The notes under the pieces: model-generated | What the model saw: only the letters and a program-made list of their open reading frames with translations | Database searches by the model: none | What the model was told of the DNA's origin: nothing | Origin: Bacteroidota bacterium | GTDB lineage: Bacteria > Bacteroidota > Bacteroidia > Chitinophagales > Saprospiraceae | DNA length: 36,868 nucleotides | NCBI GenBank assembly: GCA_029781095.1 | Contig: JAKOXM010000478.1 | Span: 1-36,868 of the forward strand | Reading direction: 5' to 3' | In this document: piece after piece, positions 1-7,811 of the stretch | How the letters are laid out: each line of letters begins with the position of its first letter | Position numbering within the stretch: position 1 is the first letter of the stretch | Translations under genes and position numbers: made by a program

Positions 1-17
1 TGCGTGTTTGCTTTTTA

Positions 18-377
18 TCAGGAGGCGGTCTGCGATTTGTTCATCATGCCTTGCAGGAATCCGCCGATTCCGCCGCCGGCGCCACCCAGAACGCCGCCGC
101 CGAGAATAGATCCGAGCATGCCGTTGGCGCCGTCGCCCATCAGGCTGCCGAGAATGGAACCCATGCCGCCGTCGCCCATTGCGCTGGCCAGTCCGCCCAG
201 CACACCGCCACCCAGCAAGCCGGACAACCCGCCGTCTTTGGGGCTTTGTTTGAGAAAGAAACCGGCCGCAGCGCTGGCGAGGGGAACAGCCCAGGTGGCC
301 GAACCTGCCGGTAAAAATTTATTGGCCAAAAAGCCAACTACGAGGGTGATCAGGGAGGAGAGTAAAGTGTTCTTCAT
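18..377 (-). CDS. Small glycine-rich membrane protein, function unknown
   Basis: The product is 119 residues. The N-terminus (about residues 4-22) is a hydrophobic helix, followed by a second hydrophobic stretch (about 28-42) and a short charged linker, KQSPKDGG. From about residue 49 to 108 the chain is almost only G, L, A, S, M and I, in imperfect repeats built on GSILG, MGDG and GGGVLGG, resembling glycine-zipper or GxxxG helix-packing sequences. It ends in a polar tail, MNKSQTAS. I do not recognise a named family. A small inner-membrane protein or membrane-inserting oligomer is an inference from composition only. It lies downstream of the HxlR gene on the same strand but has its own promoter-like sequence, so co-transcription is uncertain. 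Confidence 0.7.
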   Translation of the reverse strand: MKNTLLSSLITLVVGFLANKFLPAGSATWAVPLASAAAGFFLKQSPKDGGLSGLLGGGVLGGLASAMGDGGMGSILGSLMGDGANGMLGSILGGGVLGGAGGGIGGFLQGMMNKSQTAS

Positions 378-434
378 GATGTGGCAATTCGTTTTGTAGA
401 AATGAACTTTACTGAATAATTATTCCGGTTTTGG

Positions 435-467
435 CAAAAGTATCCAAAAAACAAATTGAAAAAACAA
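435..467 (-). promoter_or_regulatory. Bacteroidota-type promoter for the glycine-rich protein gene
   Basis: Read on the minus strand there is TTG, a 22-nt spacer, then TACTTTTG, an exact match to the TAnnTTTG -7 element of Bacteroidota. The spacer is slightly longer than usual. The start codon lies about 57 nt downstream. Confidence 0.5.
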
Positions 468-501
468 CTTTGACTTGTTTTTTTGACCATGCCCGCCCAT
501 G

Positions 502-867
502 CTATCCGGGTGTCTGTACGTCATAACCACTTATTCCTTCCTCAGCCATGAGTTCCAGGCCGTAGCGGCGAATCGCCTCAATAATCGGGATGGCTCTTTG
601 ACCGCGTTCCGAAAGAGCGTATTCCACTTTTGGCGGCACCACCGGATATACTGTTCTGATGACAAATCCGTCCCTTTCCAGTTCGCGCAGTTGCGCCGTC
701 AGCATTTTGTGCGTCACGCGGGGGATGTCCTTTTTCAGTTCGCCATAGCGCAACACCTTGCCATTGAGTCGCCATAAAATGGGCATTTTCCAGGCGCCGC
801 CGATATGATCGAGTGCAAACTCAACAGGGTTGTAATACAACTTTTTTTGATGCAAAAATTCCGGCAT
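502..867 (-). CDS. HxlR-family winged-helix transcriptional regulator (cysteine-free)
   Basis: At 121 residues this is the usual length for the HxlR/DUF24 family of dimeric DNA-binding regulators. The family signature is visible: NPVEFALDHIGGAWKMPILWRL (residues 13-34, shown in part), the helix-turn-helix around YGELKKDIPRVTHKMLTAQL (41-60), and the wing ending in VEYALSERG (81-89). Characterised relatives (YodB, HypR, QorR) sense quinones, aldehydes or disulfide stress through a conserved cysteine just before the PVE motif. Here that position is Asn13 and the protein has no cysteine at all, so thiol sensing is excluded. The gene is divergent from a PfpI-family gene across a 130-bp gap, the classic arrangement for local control. 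Confidence 0.9.
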   Translation of the reverse strand: MPEFLHQKKLYYNPVEFALDHIGGAWKMPILWRLNGKVLRYGELKKDIPRVTHKMLTAQLRELERDGFVIRTVYPVVPPKVEYALSERGQRAIPIIEAIRRYGLELMAEEGISGYDVQTPG

Positions 868-903
868 TGTTTATAATATATTGGTTTTCAGTTTACTTTC
901 AAA

Positions 904-951
904 AAAGTTAGTATGGAACTTTCAGGTAAGTATATTGCCAAAGGTAGTATG
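904..951. promoter_or_regulatory. Candidate HxlR operator: two direct 12-mers in the divergent gap
   Basis: AAAGTTAGTATG (904-915) and AAAGGTAGTATG (940-951) differ at one base and start 36 bp apart. The second copy falls inside the promoter spacer of the PfpI-family gene, where a bound regulator would block RNA polymerase. A TACT...AGTA dyad also spans the first copy, as in known HxlR operators. Binding itself is inferred. Confidence 0.4.
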
Positions 952-965
952 TGCCTGCAACTTTG
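935..965 (+). promoter_or_regulatory. Putative promoter of the PfpI-family gene
   Basis: TTG, a 20-nt spacer and CAACTTTG (one mismatch to TAnnTTTG) sit about 32 nt before the ATG at 998. The spacing fits the Bacteroidota -33/-7 arrangement. Confidence 0.4.
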
Positions 966-997
966 TTCCATCATTCAATTAAAAATCATTGTTCGTT

Positions 998-1735
998 ATG
1001 AGTGCCAGCCTGAATATTACAAGTCCTAAAAAAATCGCTCTGATCGCCGCCAATCCTTCCATCAGCCAGACCACCGGCTGGCCGATCGGCTTCTGGTGGG
1101 CCGAACTGACCCACCCTTATTGGGAATTCACCGAGCGCGGCTATGAAGTCGACATTTATTCCCCTGACGGCGGCGCCTTGCAGGCCGACGGGTACAGCGA
1201 CCCCGAAGACGCGAGCGGATATTCGGCCCACGACCTGATCTCGCTGGGTTTTAAGAAATCGCCGCAACATGCCGCGCTGCTGGAAAATACCAGACCCATT
1301 TCGGCCATCGATGCAGACGCCTACGATGCTGTGTTCCTCGCCGGTGGTCAGTCCCCGATGTACACCTTCATTGACAACGAGCCGCTGCACAGGCTCGTAA
1401 CAGCGTTTTACGAAAAAGGAAAGGTACTGGGGATTGTGTGCCATGCCACCTGTATCTTGTTGAAAACCAGGACTTCCGACGGTAAATTGTTGGTGGAAGG
1501 CAAGACATGGACCGGTTTCGCTGACAGTGAAGAAGAATTTGCCGACGGTTTTGTCGGCAAACGCATCCAGCCATTCCGGATCGAGGAAGAGGCGAAAAAA
1601 ATACCGGGTACCAATTTCATCGTTGATGGCATGTTCAAGGCTTTTGCGGTGCGCGACGGCCGACTGATCACGGGCCAACAGCAGTACAGCGGCGCCGCAA
1701 CCGCCCGGCTGGTAATCGAGGCGCTCGGAGTGTAG
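998..1735 (+). CDS. DJ-1/PfpI-family (class I glutamine amidotransferase-like) protein
   Basis: The product is 245 residues. I chose the ATG at 998 over the in-frame TTG at 989, which adds only three residues. The DJ-1/PfpI fold is marked by the nucleophile elbow GIVCHAT with Cys148-His149, by AGGQSPMYTF (115-124), and by Glu36 in WWAELTHPY, the place where Hsp31-type members carry a catalytic-site acid. Length and the ANPS...FW..EL.HP N-terminus resemble Hsp31-like glyoxalase III or deglycase-like proteins, which handle methylglyoxal or act as stress chaperones. The precise activity cannot be read from sequence. Its position opposite an HxlR regulator suggests induction by electrophiles or aldehydes. 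It is likely cytosolic, with no signal peptide. Confidence 0.88.
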   Translation: MSASLNITSPKKIALIAANPSISQTTGWPIGFWWAELTHPYWEFTERGYEVDIYSPDGGALQADGYSDPEDASGYSAHDLISLGFKKSPQHAALLENTRPISAIDADAYDAVFLAGGQSPMYTFIDNEPLHRLVTAFYEKGKVLGIVCHATCILLKTRTSDGKLLVEGKTWTGFADSEEEFADGFVGKRIQPFRIEEEAKKIPGTNFIVDGMFKAFAVRDGRLITGQQQYSGAATARLVIEALGV

Positions 1736-1769
1736 GCTCGCCTAAACCTCGATTGCCTATGGGTGTTTT

Positions 1770-1913
1770 AGATAACTCGAATGCCACCTTAGCGTGAAGG
1801 CACTTAGATTACACAGATTGGATACAGATCGAATTGAAAAATCCGCGTCCAATCTATGTAATCCGAGTCCTGTTTTACTTGTAAAGTTGACGACATTAGA
1901 CTTCGAGTTATCT
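1770..1913. repeat. Nested palindromic intergenic element (REP/MITE-like), type A
   Basis: An outer perfect 12-bp inverted repeat, AGATAACTCGAA (1770-1781) and TTCGAGTTATCT (1902-1913), encloses an inner imperfect one (1807-1829 with 1841-1863, 19 of 23 pairs). The inner arm contains ACACAGATT, shared with the element at 5601-5683. It fills most of the 259-bp gap between two co-oriented genes and encodes nothing. It could act as a terminator or processing site, or be a non-autonomous mobile repeat. Confidence 0.75.
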
Positions 1914-1994
1914 GATAAATTTGCCTTACTAAATTATTGATAACCAATAAAGTATTTTTAACCCAACATTTGCACCATTAATCATTCAATACGT

Positions 1995-2609
1995 ATGAAC
2001 ATCGCAATTATCGGAACCGGCAACGTCGGCGGCGCATTGGCCGAACGTTGGGCAAAAGCCGGTCACACCATTCGCCTGGGCGTGCGGGATACGGCAGACT
2101 TCAAGGGCAAGGAACTGCTTCAATTGCCCAACACCACAGTCCACTCAGTCGCCGACGCCGTAAAAGCCTCGGACGTCGTGCTTATCGCAGCTACGCCGCA
2201 GTCAGTCATTGCAATTGCAGAACAGATGGGCGACGTGGCGGGAAAAGTCATCATCGATGCCATGAACTCGGTGCGCACGCGACCGGAGCCGTATGCCGAC
2301 ACTTTTGAGGCCTTAAAAGCCCTGACGAAAGGAGGACATCTCGTAAAATGCTTTAATTCAACGGGTTTTGAAAACATGCGCGACCCGTCTTACGGCGATA
2401 CAGCCATCGATATGTTTATGGCAGGCAGTTCGGAAAAGGGCAAAACGACAGCCCGGCAACTCGCTCTCGACGCGGGGTTTGCGGAATGTTACGATTTCGG
2501 CGGCGATGACAGGGTGTCCCTGCTGGAGCAGTTTGCGCTGGCCTGGATCAACCTCGCCATCATGCAGGGACAGGGCCGCGGCATAGCGTTCAAGGTGATC
2601 CGGCGTTGA
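1995..2609 (+). CDS. NADPH-dependent F420 reductase-like NAD(P)-binding oxidoreductase
   Basis: The product is 204 residues, close to the usual 200-220 for this family. A Rossmann dinucleotide-binding motif, IAIIGTGNVGGAL, opens the protein (GTGNVG at 7-12), followed by Arg27 and Arg31 after strand 2, compatible with NADP(H) preference. Further family features are VVLIAATPQSV (61-71), KVIIDAMN (84-91) and VKCFNSTGFENM (117-128). Homologues in organisms lacking F420 are annotated as NADP oxidoreductases of unknown substrate, so F420 use is not implied. It follows the PfpI-family gene but is separated by the type A repeat, so it probably has its own promoter. Confidence 0.88.
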   Translation: MNIAIIGTGNVGGALAERWAKAGHTIRLGVRDTADFKGKELLQLPNTTVHSVADAVKASDVVLIAATPQSVIAIAEQMGDVAGKVIIDAMNSVRTRPEPYADTFEALKALTKGGHLVKCFNSTGFENMRDPSYGDTAIDMFMAGSSEKGKTTARQLALDAGFAECYDFGGDDRVSLLEQFALAWINLAIMQGQGRGIAFKVIRR

Positions 2610-2963
2610 GGAAGGGTTGAGGTAGGTCAATTTTCAGATTTTACAACAGTTTCTAATAGAGTTGTTGTGGCATGATAATCAATTAGTCAGCCCAAAGCGC
2701 AAGCTGCGGGTTCTTTTATCGGCACTGCGACCAATTTGAGTTGATCATTCATCAAATGGTCAGGGCCATCTGATGAGTAAGCGGGCAGATTGATGTTTTT
2801 TTGAAAAAATACTGATTTTCAATCAGTTATATCGCAACAAGTATGTAAAATATGTCCGCGTCTGGTTGGGCGATTTTCAATCAAAAATGGCCAAAAATGA
2901 ACACTCCCATTAGAAATTACTAACTTTTCTCAACCATCTCAACCAAAAAGCCTGCACACATGA
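2610..2963. other. 354-bp convergent intergenic region
   Basis: It lies between two converging genes and holds no credible reading frame. Visible structure is a hairpin with a T-run (annotated separately) and the 10-mer GATTTTCAAT followed by CA in two places (around 2814 and 2873). Otherwise it is AT-rich and featureless to me. Confidence 0.6.
2803..2827 (-). terminator. Possible intrinsic terminator of the DUF3536 gene
   Basis: On the minus strand ACTGATT-GAA-AATCAGT forms a 7-bp stem with a 3-nt loop, directly followed by ATTTTTTC. It is about 140 nt beyond the stop codon. The stem is AT-rich and therefore weak. Confidence 0.4.
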
Positions 2964-5417
2964 TCACACCTTCAGCCGGACTTTCAGCAGCCCTGCAAGG
3001 TGCTCGAAAGCGGCTTTCCATTCTTCGTTGACGAATACCCACTGCCCTTTCCGGTAACCTTTGGTGAGCAGGTAGAAAACATTCTGGCTTTTCCATACGT
3101 CCGGTTTCAGGTTCATTTTTTGAACGATCAGGAGCACGTCGTTGAGCCATTCCACGCGCGGCGCGGAAGATTCGTCGAGGTCGATTCGCTCTATTTCGCG
3201 ATAGATGCGCTCGCTGATGGCGTGCCGGACGGCATCCTCGTCGTTCAGTTTTACCTGCCAGCGTTTCAGGTTGTTCGAAACGCGCAGGAGGGTCCTGACG
3301 TCTTTGGTATCCCCGTTTTTGAAATAATTGAGCAGGTCGGCATTCAGCACGTAAGCGGCGATATTGCGCCATGCATCCGGGAGGGGCAGATCGGCTTCTT
3401 CCAGCCCCGTCATCAGCTGGTAGTTGGAATCGAAAACGCTGCGGAAAGACGACTCCGCCGAAGCGAGGCCGGACTCGGTGATCTCGCGGATGATCTTGAT
3501 TTTTTCGTCGGCGAAGAGGCTCGCCAGCGTGAATTTTTCAGGGCCGAAATACTCCTGCAGGATACCGATCACCTCGCCGAGGTTGGCGATATTGAAAGCC
3601 TTCGAGGTGCGCTGCCACATGGCGTCGAAGGTCGTGCGGTTCATGGTAGCGCTGATGTTGCCGATGATGTGCTGCTGGCCGAGGTACAGCACGGCAAAGC
3701 AAAACGTTTTTTCCGCATGACTCAGCCGGGAGCGAATGGACAGGCGCCCCGCGGTGTACTGCGTTTTGCCGGCTTCTATTTTTTCGAAAAACTCGACCGA
3801 GGCCTTGTAATTGAACAAATCCAGCCCTTCCGGATCGTCTTCGAACAGCGAGGCGACGGCGAAGTGCATCGCCACGCGTTCGAGCGTCACGCGTGTGGGC
3901 ACGACGTTTTGCAGAAAACTGACGGCACCGTTTGCCACGACATTACTCGGGGCTTCCGCCAGGCGTTTGTTGAATTCCGCGTGCAGATCGACGTGCGCCA
4001 CGTCTTTTGCGTAGTCCAGTGCCCGCAGGGCATACTGGAGAATCTGGTTGGTTTCGATACCGGAAATCTCGTCGAAAAACCAGCCGCAACTCGTGTACAT
4101 CAGTACTGCGTGCCGCTGTATTTCGAGCAGCCGCAACACCATGACCTCTTCCAGCAGACTCAGCTCCCGGCGGGCGTGTTTGGCCAGAAATTTGGCCACG
4201 TTCTCGTTGCTGCGGTCGAGCATCACCTCGATGTATTCGTTGCGGGCGACCCAGGGGTCGCGCAGGAATCGGGCTGCTTCCCGTTCGAATATGGGTGCCA
4301 GCTGGTCGCGCAGCCAGTCGAGCGTGTCGCGCAGGGGCTTTCTCCAGCGCTGGTGCCAGCCCGGTCGCCCGCCGGTGTTGCAGCCGCAATCCGCGCGCCA
4401 GCGTTCGATACCGTGCACGCAGCTCCACGACGAATTTTCGTGTATCTCTACTTCCCATTCCGGAGGGAAGAGCTCGAGAAACTGGCCATAATTGGTCAGT
4501 TTGGCTTCGCCGTTGTCCTCGATCTGGTTGAGACAATCGGCCAGCGCCATTTCGCCGAAACGGTGGTGGTGGCCATAGCTCTCGCCGTCGGTAGCGATAT
4601 GGGCGATTTGCGGTTCGTCGTTTTCGTCAAAAAGGCTCGTCATTCTTTTCGCGAAATTGGTGCCGCTGTTGAGCAGGCCGTTGAAAGCAACCTCCTGGGC
4701 GATACCGCCGTGGTAGAAATAGAGCGCGATGCGCCTGCCGCTCGGCAACAGACACCAGTACGGGTGCCGGGTATCGATGCTTTCGGAATTCACGCTTTGC
4801 CATTCGGCCGGCGAATCGCTTTCGGCAGCCTGTTTTTTATCCGGGTCGGGCATGCGGCGCACGGCTTTTGCCTGCCGCGGCGCAAGTACGGTGAACTGGA
4901 TGCCATGTGACGCCAGTACTTCGAGCGTATCGGTGTTCACGGCCGTTTCGGCCAGCCAGATACCCTCGGGGTAGCGGCCGAAACGGTGTTCAAAATCGCG
5001 GATACCCCACCAGACTTGCGTCACCTTGTCGCGATAGTTGCAAAGGGGCATGATGAGGTGGCTGTGCACCTGTGCCAGTGCCGAGCCGTGACCGCCGAAG
5101 CGCTCCATGCTGCGTTTGTCGGCCTGCTGGATGAGGTTGTACGCTTCCGGGTCGTTTTGTTCCAGCCAGGTCAGCAGGGTAGGGCCGAAGTTCCAGGAAA
5201 TGCGATTATAGTTGTTCCGGATCTTGGTGATCCAGCCCTGGTCGTCGAGGATGCGGGCAGCCGCATTGGGTGCGTAGCATTCGAAGTTGATGCGGGCGTT
5301 CCAGTCGTGGAAGGGCCTCGCCGATTCCTGTTGTTCTACGATTTCGAGCCACGCATTTTCTCGGGGCGGTTGATAGAAATGACCGTGTATACACACGTAC
5401 TTATTTGAACGGGACAT
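2964..5417 (-). CDS. Glycoside hydrolase family 57-like protein with DUF3536
   Basis: The product is 817 residues. The N-terminal half is a GH57-type (beta/alpha)7 barrel: CIHGHFYQPPREN (9-21) matches the family's HxxxQP region, GIWLAETAVN carries Glu157 at the nucleophile position, and IATDGESYGHHH carries Asp277 at the acid/base position. The C-terminal half, from about residue 330, corresponds to DUF3536. GH57 enzymes act on alpha-glucans by retention (amylases, glucanotransferases, branching enzymes). This DUF3536 subgroup is not biochemically defined as far as I know, so the substrate is an inference. There is no signal peptide, suggesting a cytoplasmic role such as storage-polysaccharide turnover. 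The gene is monocistronic and divergent from recJ. Confidence 0.88.
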   Translation of the reverse strand: MSRSNKYVCIHGHFYQPPRENAWLEIVEQQESARPFHDWNARINFECYAPNAAARILDDQGWITKIRNNYNRISWNFGPTLLTWLEQNDPEAYNLIQQADKRSMERFGGHGSALAQVHSHLIMPLCNYRDKVTQVWWGIRDFEHRFGRYPEGIWLAETAVNTDTLEVLASHGIQFTVLAPRQAKAVRRMPDPDKKQAAESDSPAEWQSVNSESIDTRHPYWCLLPSGRRIALYFYHGGIAQEVAFNGLLNSGTNFAKRMTSLFDENDEPQIAHIATDGESYGHHHRFGEMALADCLNQIEDNGEAKLTNYGQFLELFPPEWEVEIHENSSWSCVHGIERWRADCGCNTGGRPGWHQRWRKPLRDTLDWLRDQLAPIFEREAARFLRDPWVARNEYIEVMLDRSNENVAKFLAKHARRELSLLEEVMVLRLLEIQRHAVLMYTSCGWFFDEISGIETNQILQYALRALDYAKDVAHVDLHAEFNKRLAEAPSNVVANGAVSFLQNVVPTRVTLERVAMHFAVASLFEDDPEGLDLFNYKASVEFFEKIEAGKTQYTAGRLSIRSRLSHAEKTFCFAVLYLGQQHIIGNISATMNRTTFDAMWQRTSKAFNIANLGEVIGILQEYFGPEKFTLASLFADEKIKIIREITESGLASAESSFRSVFDSNYQLMTGLEEADLPLPDAWRNIAAYVLNADLLNYFKNGDTKDVRTLLRVSNNLKRWQVKLNDEDAVRHAISERIYREIERIDLDESSAPRVEWLNDVLLIVQKMNLKPDVWKSQNVFYLLTKGYRKGQWVFVNEEWKAAFEHLAGLLKVRLKV

Positions 5418-5422
5418 GGGTG

Positions 5423-5430
5423 CTAAAATA
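5423..5430 (-). promoter_or_regulatory. Possible -7 element immediately before the DUF3536 start
   Basis: TATTTTAG (one mismatch to TAnnTTTG) lies 5 nt before the ATG on the minus strand. No TTG occurs at the right distance upstream. If functional, the mRNA would be leaderless. Confidence 0.3.
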
Positions 5431-5600
5431 GGAAGTTTAAAGGGTTTCGGGGCCGGGGCAAGATTCAGGGTCGTGGTGCATCCTGTGCTTGCAAATTATC
5501 TGGTGGCGGGCACTCTGTCGCGGCTGTGCATTTTAATGCCGCGAGGTCATTGAGACGTTTGAAACGGATTTTGTAACAAGGAGCAAAAATCGTCCCAAAC

Positions 5601-5683
5601 GTTCATGGCACGCTGATGACACAGATTTGACTGATTTTCACTGTGTAAATCTTTTTAATCTGTGTCATCAGTGTGCCATGAAC
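5601..5683. repeat. Palindromic intergenic element (REP/MITE-like), type B
   Basis: Arms of 27 bp (5601-5627 and 5657-5683) pair at 26 positions around a 29-bp loop. They begin GTTCATGGCAC and end GTGCCATGAAC, and contain ACACAGATT/AATCTGTGT in common with the type A element. The single mismatch leaves a G-T wobble in RNA. No coding potential. Confidence 0.85.
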
Positions 5684-5868
5684 AGCAAAGATACCCGGTC
5701 AGTTGAGAATTCATTCAACCAAATTGCGAACCCTTCATCTTTTTACCGAACAGGCCGTCTTCCGGGACGAATCAATTCCTGCCGGAACAGAATATATTTC
5801 CTGATAACACGGATTGATACACCTTTGCGCCGAATGAAAGCGTTCGATGGCCGGAACTGCTCGGTATA

Positions 5869-5900
5869 TTGGAATTTTTCGGAACTTTTCCTTATTTTAG
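5869..5900 (+). promoter_or_regulatory. Putative recJ promoter
   Basis: TTG, a 21-nt spacer and TATTTTAG (one mismatch to TAnnTTTG) end 29 nt before the ATG chosen for recJ, which supports that start. Confidence 0.45.
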
Positions 5901-5929
5901 CCCCCCGAAACGAAAATATCTCCCCAACT

Positions 5930-7639
5930 ATGATATCTCCCCGCTGGCAAATCATTCCGACCGACGAAAAGGCCGAACAAGCGCTCCACGCCGCCCTGGG
6001 GATTGATCCCCTGTTTTGCCGGCTGCTTGTCCAGCGCGGGATCAAAACATTCGAAGAAGCCCGCACTTTTTTCCGCCCGAGCCTCGACGATCTTCACAAT
6101 CCATTCTTAATGAAGGATATGGAGCTTGCTGTAGAGCGTCTCGACAAGGCCCTGAAAGGCGACGAACGCATACTGCTGTACGGCGATTACGACGTAGACG
6201 GCACCACCAGCGTGGCGCTGATGTTTGCCTTTCTGTCCGGTTTTTACCGCAACCTCGATTATTACCTGCCCGACCGCGAGAAGGAAGGCTACGGCGTGAG
6301 CCTGCGCAGTGTGGAATATGCCCGCGAGACCGGCGCCACCCTTGTCATTGCGATCGATTGCGGTATCAAGGCCCACGAAGCGGTTGCGCTGGCAAAAAAT
6401 TATGGCATCGACTTCATCGTCTGTGATCATCACCTGCCGGAAGGCGGCCTGCCCGGCGCGGTGGCCAACCTCGATCCCAAGCGCGCCGACTGCCCTTATC
6501 CCTACAAGGAACTCAGCGGCTGCGGCATCGCTTTCAAACTGGCCCAGGCGCTGGCGTTACACAACAACACCCCACAGGAAGAGATCGATGATCTGCTCGA
6601 TCTCGTGGCCGTCAGCATTGCCTGCGATATTGTTCCCATAACCGGCGAAAACCGTATCCTGACCCATTTCGGACTACACCGGCTGAACCATTCTCCCCGC
6701 GTCGGCCTCTGGGCGCTGATGAGCCGGATCAACCGGCCATTTCCCCTCGATGTGAGTGATCTGGTATTCGGCCTCGGGCCGCTCATCAACGCGGCGGGTC
6801 GCCTCGGCGATGCGCGCGATGCCGTGCGGCTGCTCCTTTCCGCCGACCGAAACAGCGCTGTCGACTGCGCCGGTACCCTCGTGCAGCGCAATCGCGAGCG
6901 CCGCGAAGTAGACTATGCCATGGCCGATCAGGCGCGGCAGCGATTCACGGACCAGCCGGGCTGGGAAACACGAAAAAGCATTGTTTTATACAGCCCCGAA
7001 TGGCATAAAGGCATCATCGGCATTTCCGCCAGCCGCATGACCGAGGCCTTCCACAAACCCTCGGTCATCCTGACGCACAGCAATGACCGGGCCGTAGGCT
7101 CGGCGCGCTCGGTGCCGGGTTTCGATCTGTATGCGGCGCTGCAGCAATGCGAAGACCTGTTTTATTCCTACGGCGGCCATGCCCACGCAGCGGGTATGCA
7201 AATGCCGGTAGAAAATGTGGAGGCTTTTGCCGAACGTTTCGAATCCATTGCCTGCGAGCAGATCAGCCCGGAAAATACCAGCCCGCTGCTGGATGTGTGC
7301 GCCCGGATCAGGCTCGAAGACATCACGCCGGCGTTCCGGCGATTGTTGCGCCAGTTCGAGCCGTTCGGTCCCCACAACCGCAACCCCGTCTTCTGGGCGG
7401 AAGGGGTGGTCGACACTGGCCAGAGCCGCCCGTTGTCCAACAACCACATACGCCTGTCGATACGACATGCCGACGGCCGGAAAGTGATGACGGGTATCGG
7501 TTTCGGCCTGGCGGAAGCGTTCGAAAAAGTAAAAAACGGAGCGTTCGATATTGCGTTCAACCTGCGCGAAGAACAATGGCGCGGAGAGTCGATGTTGTCG
7601 TTGCAGGCAAAAGATTTCAGGCAAACGAAGACGAATTAA
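5930..7639 (+). CDS. recJ: Single-stranded-DNA-specific exonuclease RecJ
   Basis: The product is 569 residues, the normal RecJ length. A longer in-frame reading from 5627 would add 101 residues that run through a palindromic repeat and match nothing, so I chose the ATG at 5930. The DHH phosphoesterase motifs are intact: GDYDVDG (85-91), AIDCG with Asp143, CDHHLPEGG with Asp166-His167-His168, and SIACDIVP with Asp233, the ligands for Mn/Mg ions. GPLINAAGRLGDA (283-295) and the DHHA1 motif YGGHAHAAG (414-422) follow, then the OB-fold region with FGPHNRNPVF (479-488). RecJ degrades single-stranded DNA 5' to 3' in recombination, base-excision and mismatch repair, in the cytoplasm. A PpiC-type isomerase gene follows on the same strand after 172 bp. 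Confidence 0.96.
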   Translation: MISPRWQIIPTDEKAEQALHAALGIDPLFCRLLVQRGIKTFEEARTFFRPSLDDLHNPFLMKDMELAVERLDKALKGDERILLYGDYDVDGTTSVALMFAFLSGFYRNLDYYLPDREKEGYGVSLRSVEYARETGATLVIAIDCGIKAHEAVALAKNYGIDFIVCDHHLPEGGLPGAVANLDPKRADCPYPYKELSGCGIAFKLAQALALHNNTPQEEIDDLLDLVAVSIACDIVPITGENRILTHFGLHRLNHSPRVGLWALMSRINRPFPLDVSDLVFGLGPLINAAGRLGDARDAVRLLLSADRNSAVDCAGTLVQRNRERREVDYAMADQARQRFTDQPGWETRKSIVLYSPEWHKGIIGISASRMTEAFHKPSVILTHSNDRAVGSARSVPGFDLYAALQQCEDLFYSYGGHAHAAGMQMPVENVEAFAERFESIACEQISPENTSPLLDVCARIRLEDITPAFRRLLRQFEPFGPHNRNPVFWAEGVVDTGQSRPLSNNHIRLSIRHADGRKVMTGIGFGLAEAFEKVKNGAFDIAFNLREEQWRGESMLSLQAKDFRQTKTN

Positions 7640-7735
7640 CACATTTGTCACCTGCTCTCTGTTGCCTGAATGGTCATTCTCCTGTTAACATTTTCAAAAA
7701 CGCGTGTCCAAACCGGCGCTTTTGGCGCCCTTTCC

Positions 7736-7743
7736 TAATTTTG
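7736..7743 (+). promoter_or_regulatory. -7 element upstream of the PpiC-domain gene
   Basis: TAATTTTG is an exact TAnnTTTG match 68 nt before the ATG. I see no TTG at the standard distance upstream, so the promoter is tentative. Confidence 0.35.
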
Positions 7744-7811
7744 CCCGCCCAAATCCTTCCCCTCCTCCTTTTACAGGTGGATTTATTGCAAACCAATCTA
7801 CGCCGTCTACC

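Larger units (their letters stand above)
5418..5929. other. 512-bp divergent intergenic region upstream of recJ
   Basis: It separates the DUF3536 gene from recJ and carries a 27-bp-arm palindrome and the recJ promoter candidate (annotated separately). ACGTTTG at 5555-5561 pairs with CAAACGT at 5596-5602 just before that palindrome. The recJ frame stays open through part of this region, but composition changes and the palindrome argue that it is not translated. Confidence 0.65.

Noticed and set aside
443-490. Intrinsic terminator of the HxlR gene (AACAA...TTGTT followed by T-run)
   Set aside because: The stem is only five A/T-rich pairs, too weak to support a call.
3000-4910. A 636-codon open frame opposite the DUF3536 gene
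   Set aside because: It is a GC-driven antisense shadow of a gene with clear GH57 motifs, and its translation has no recognisable domain.
5627-5929. A 101-residue N-terminal extension of RecJ
   Set aside because: It would translate a palindromic repeat and the promoter candidate. RecJ of normal length starts at 5930.
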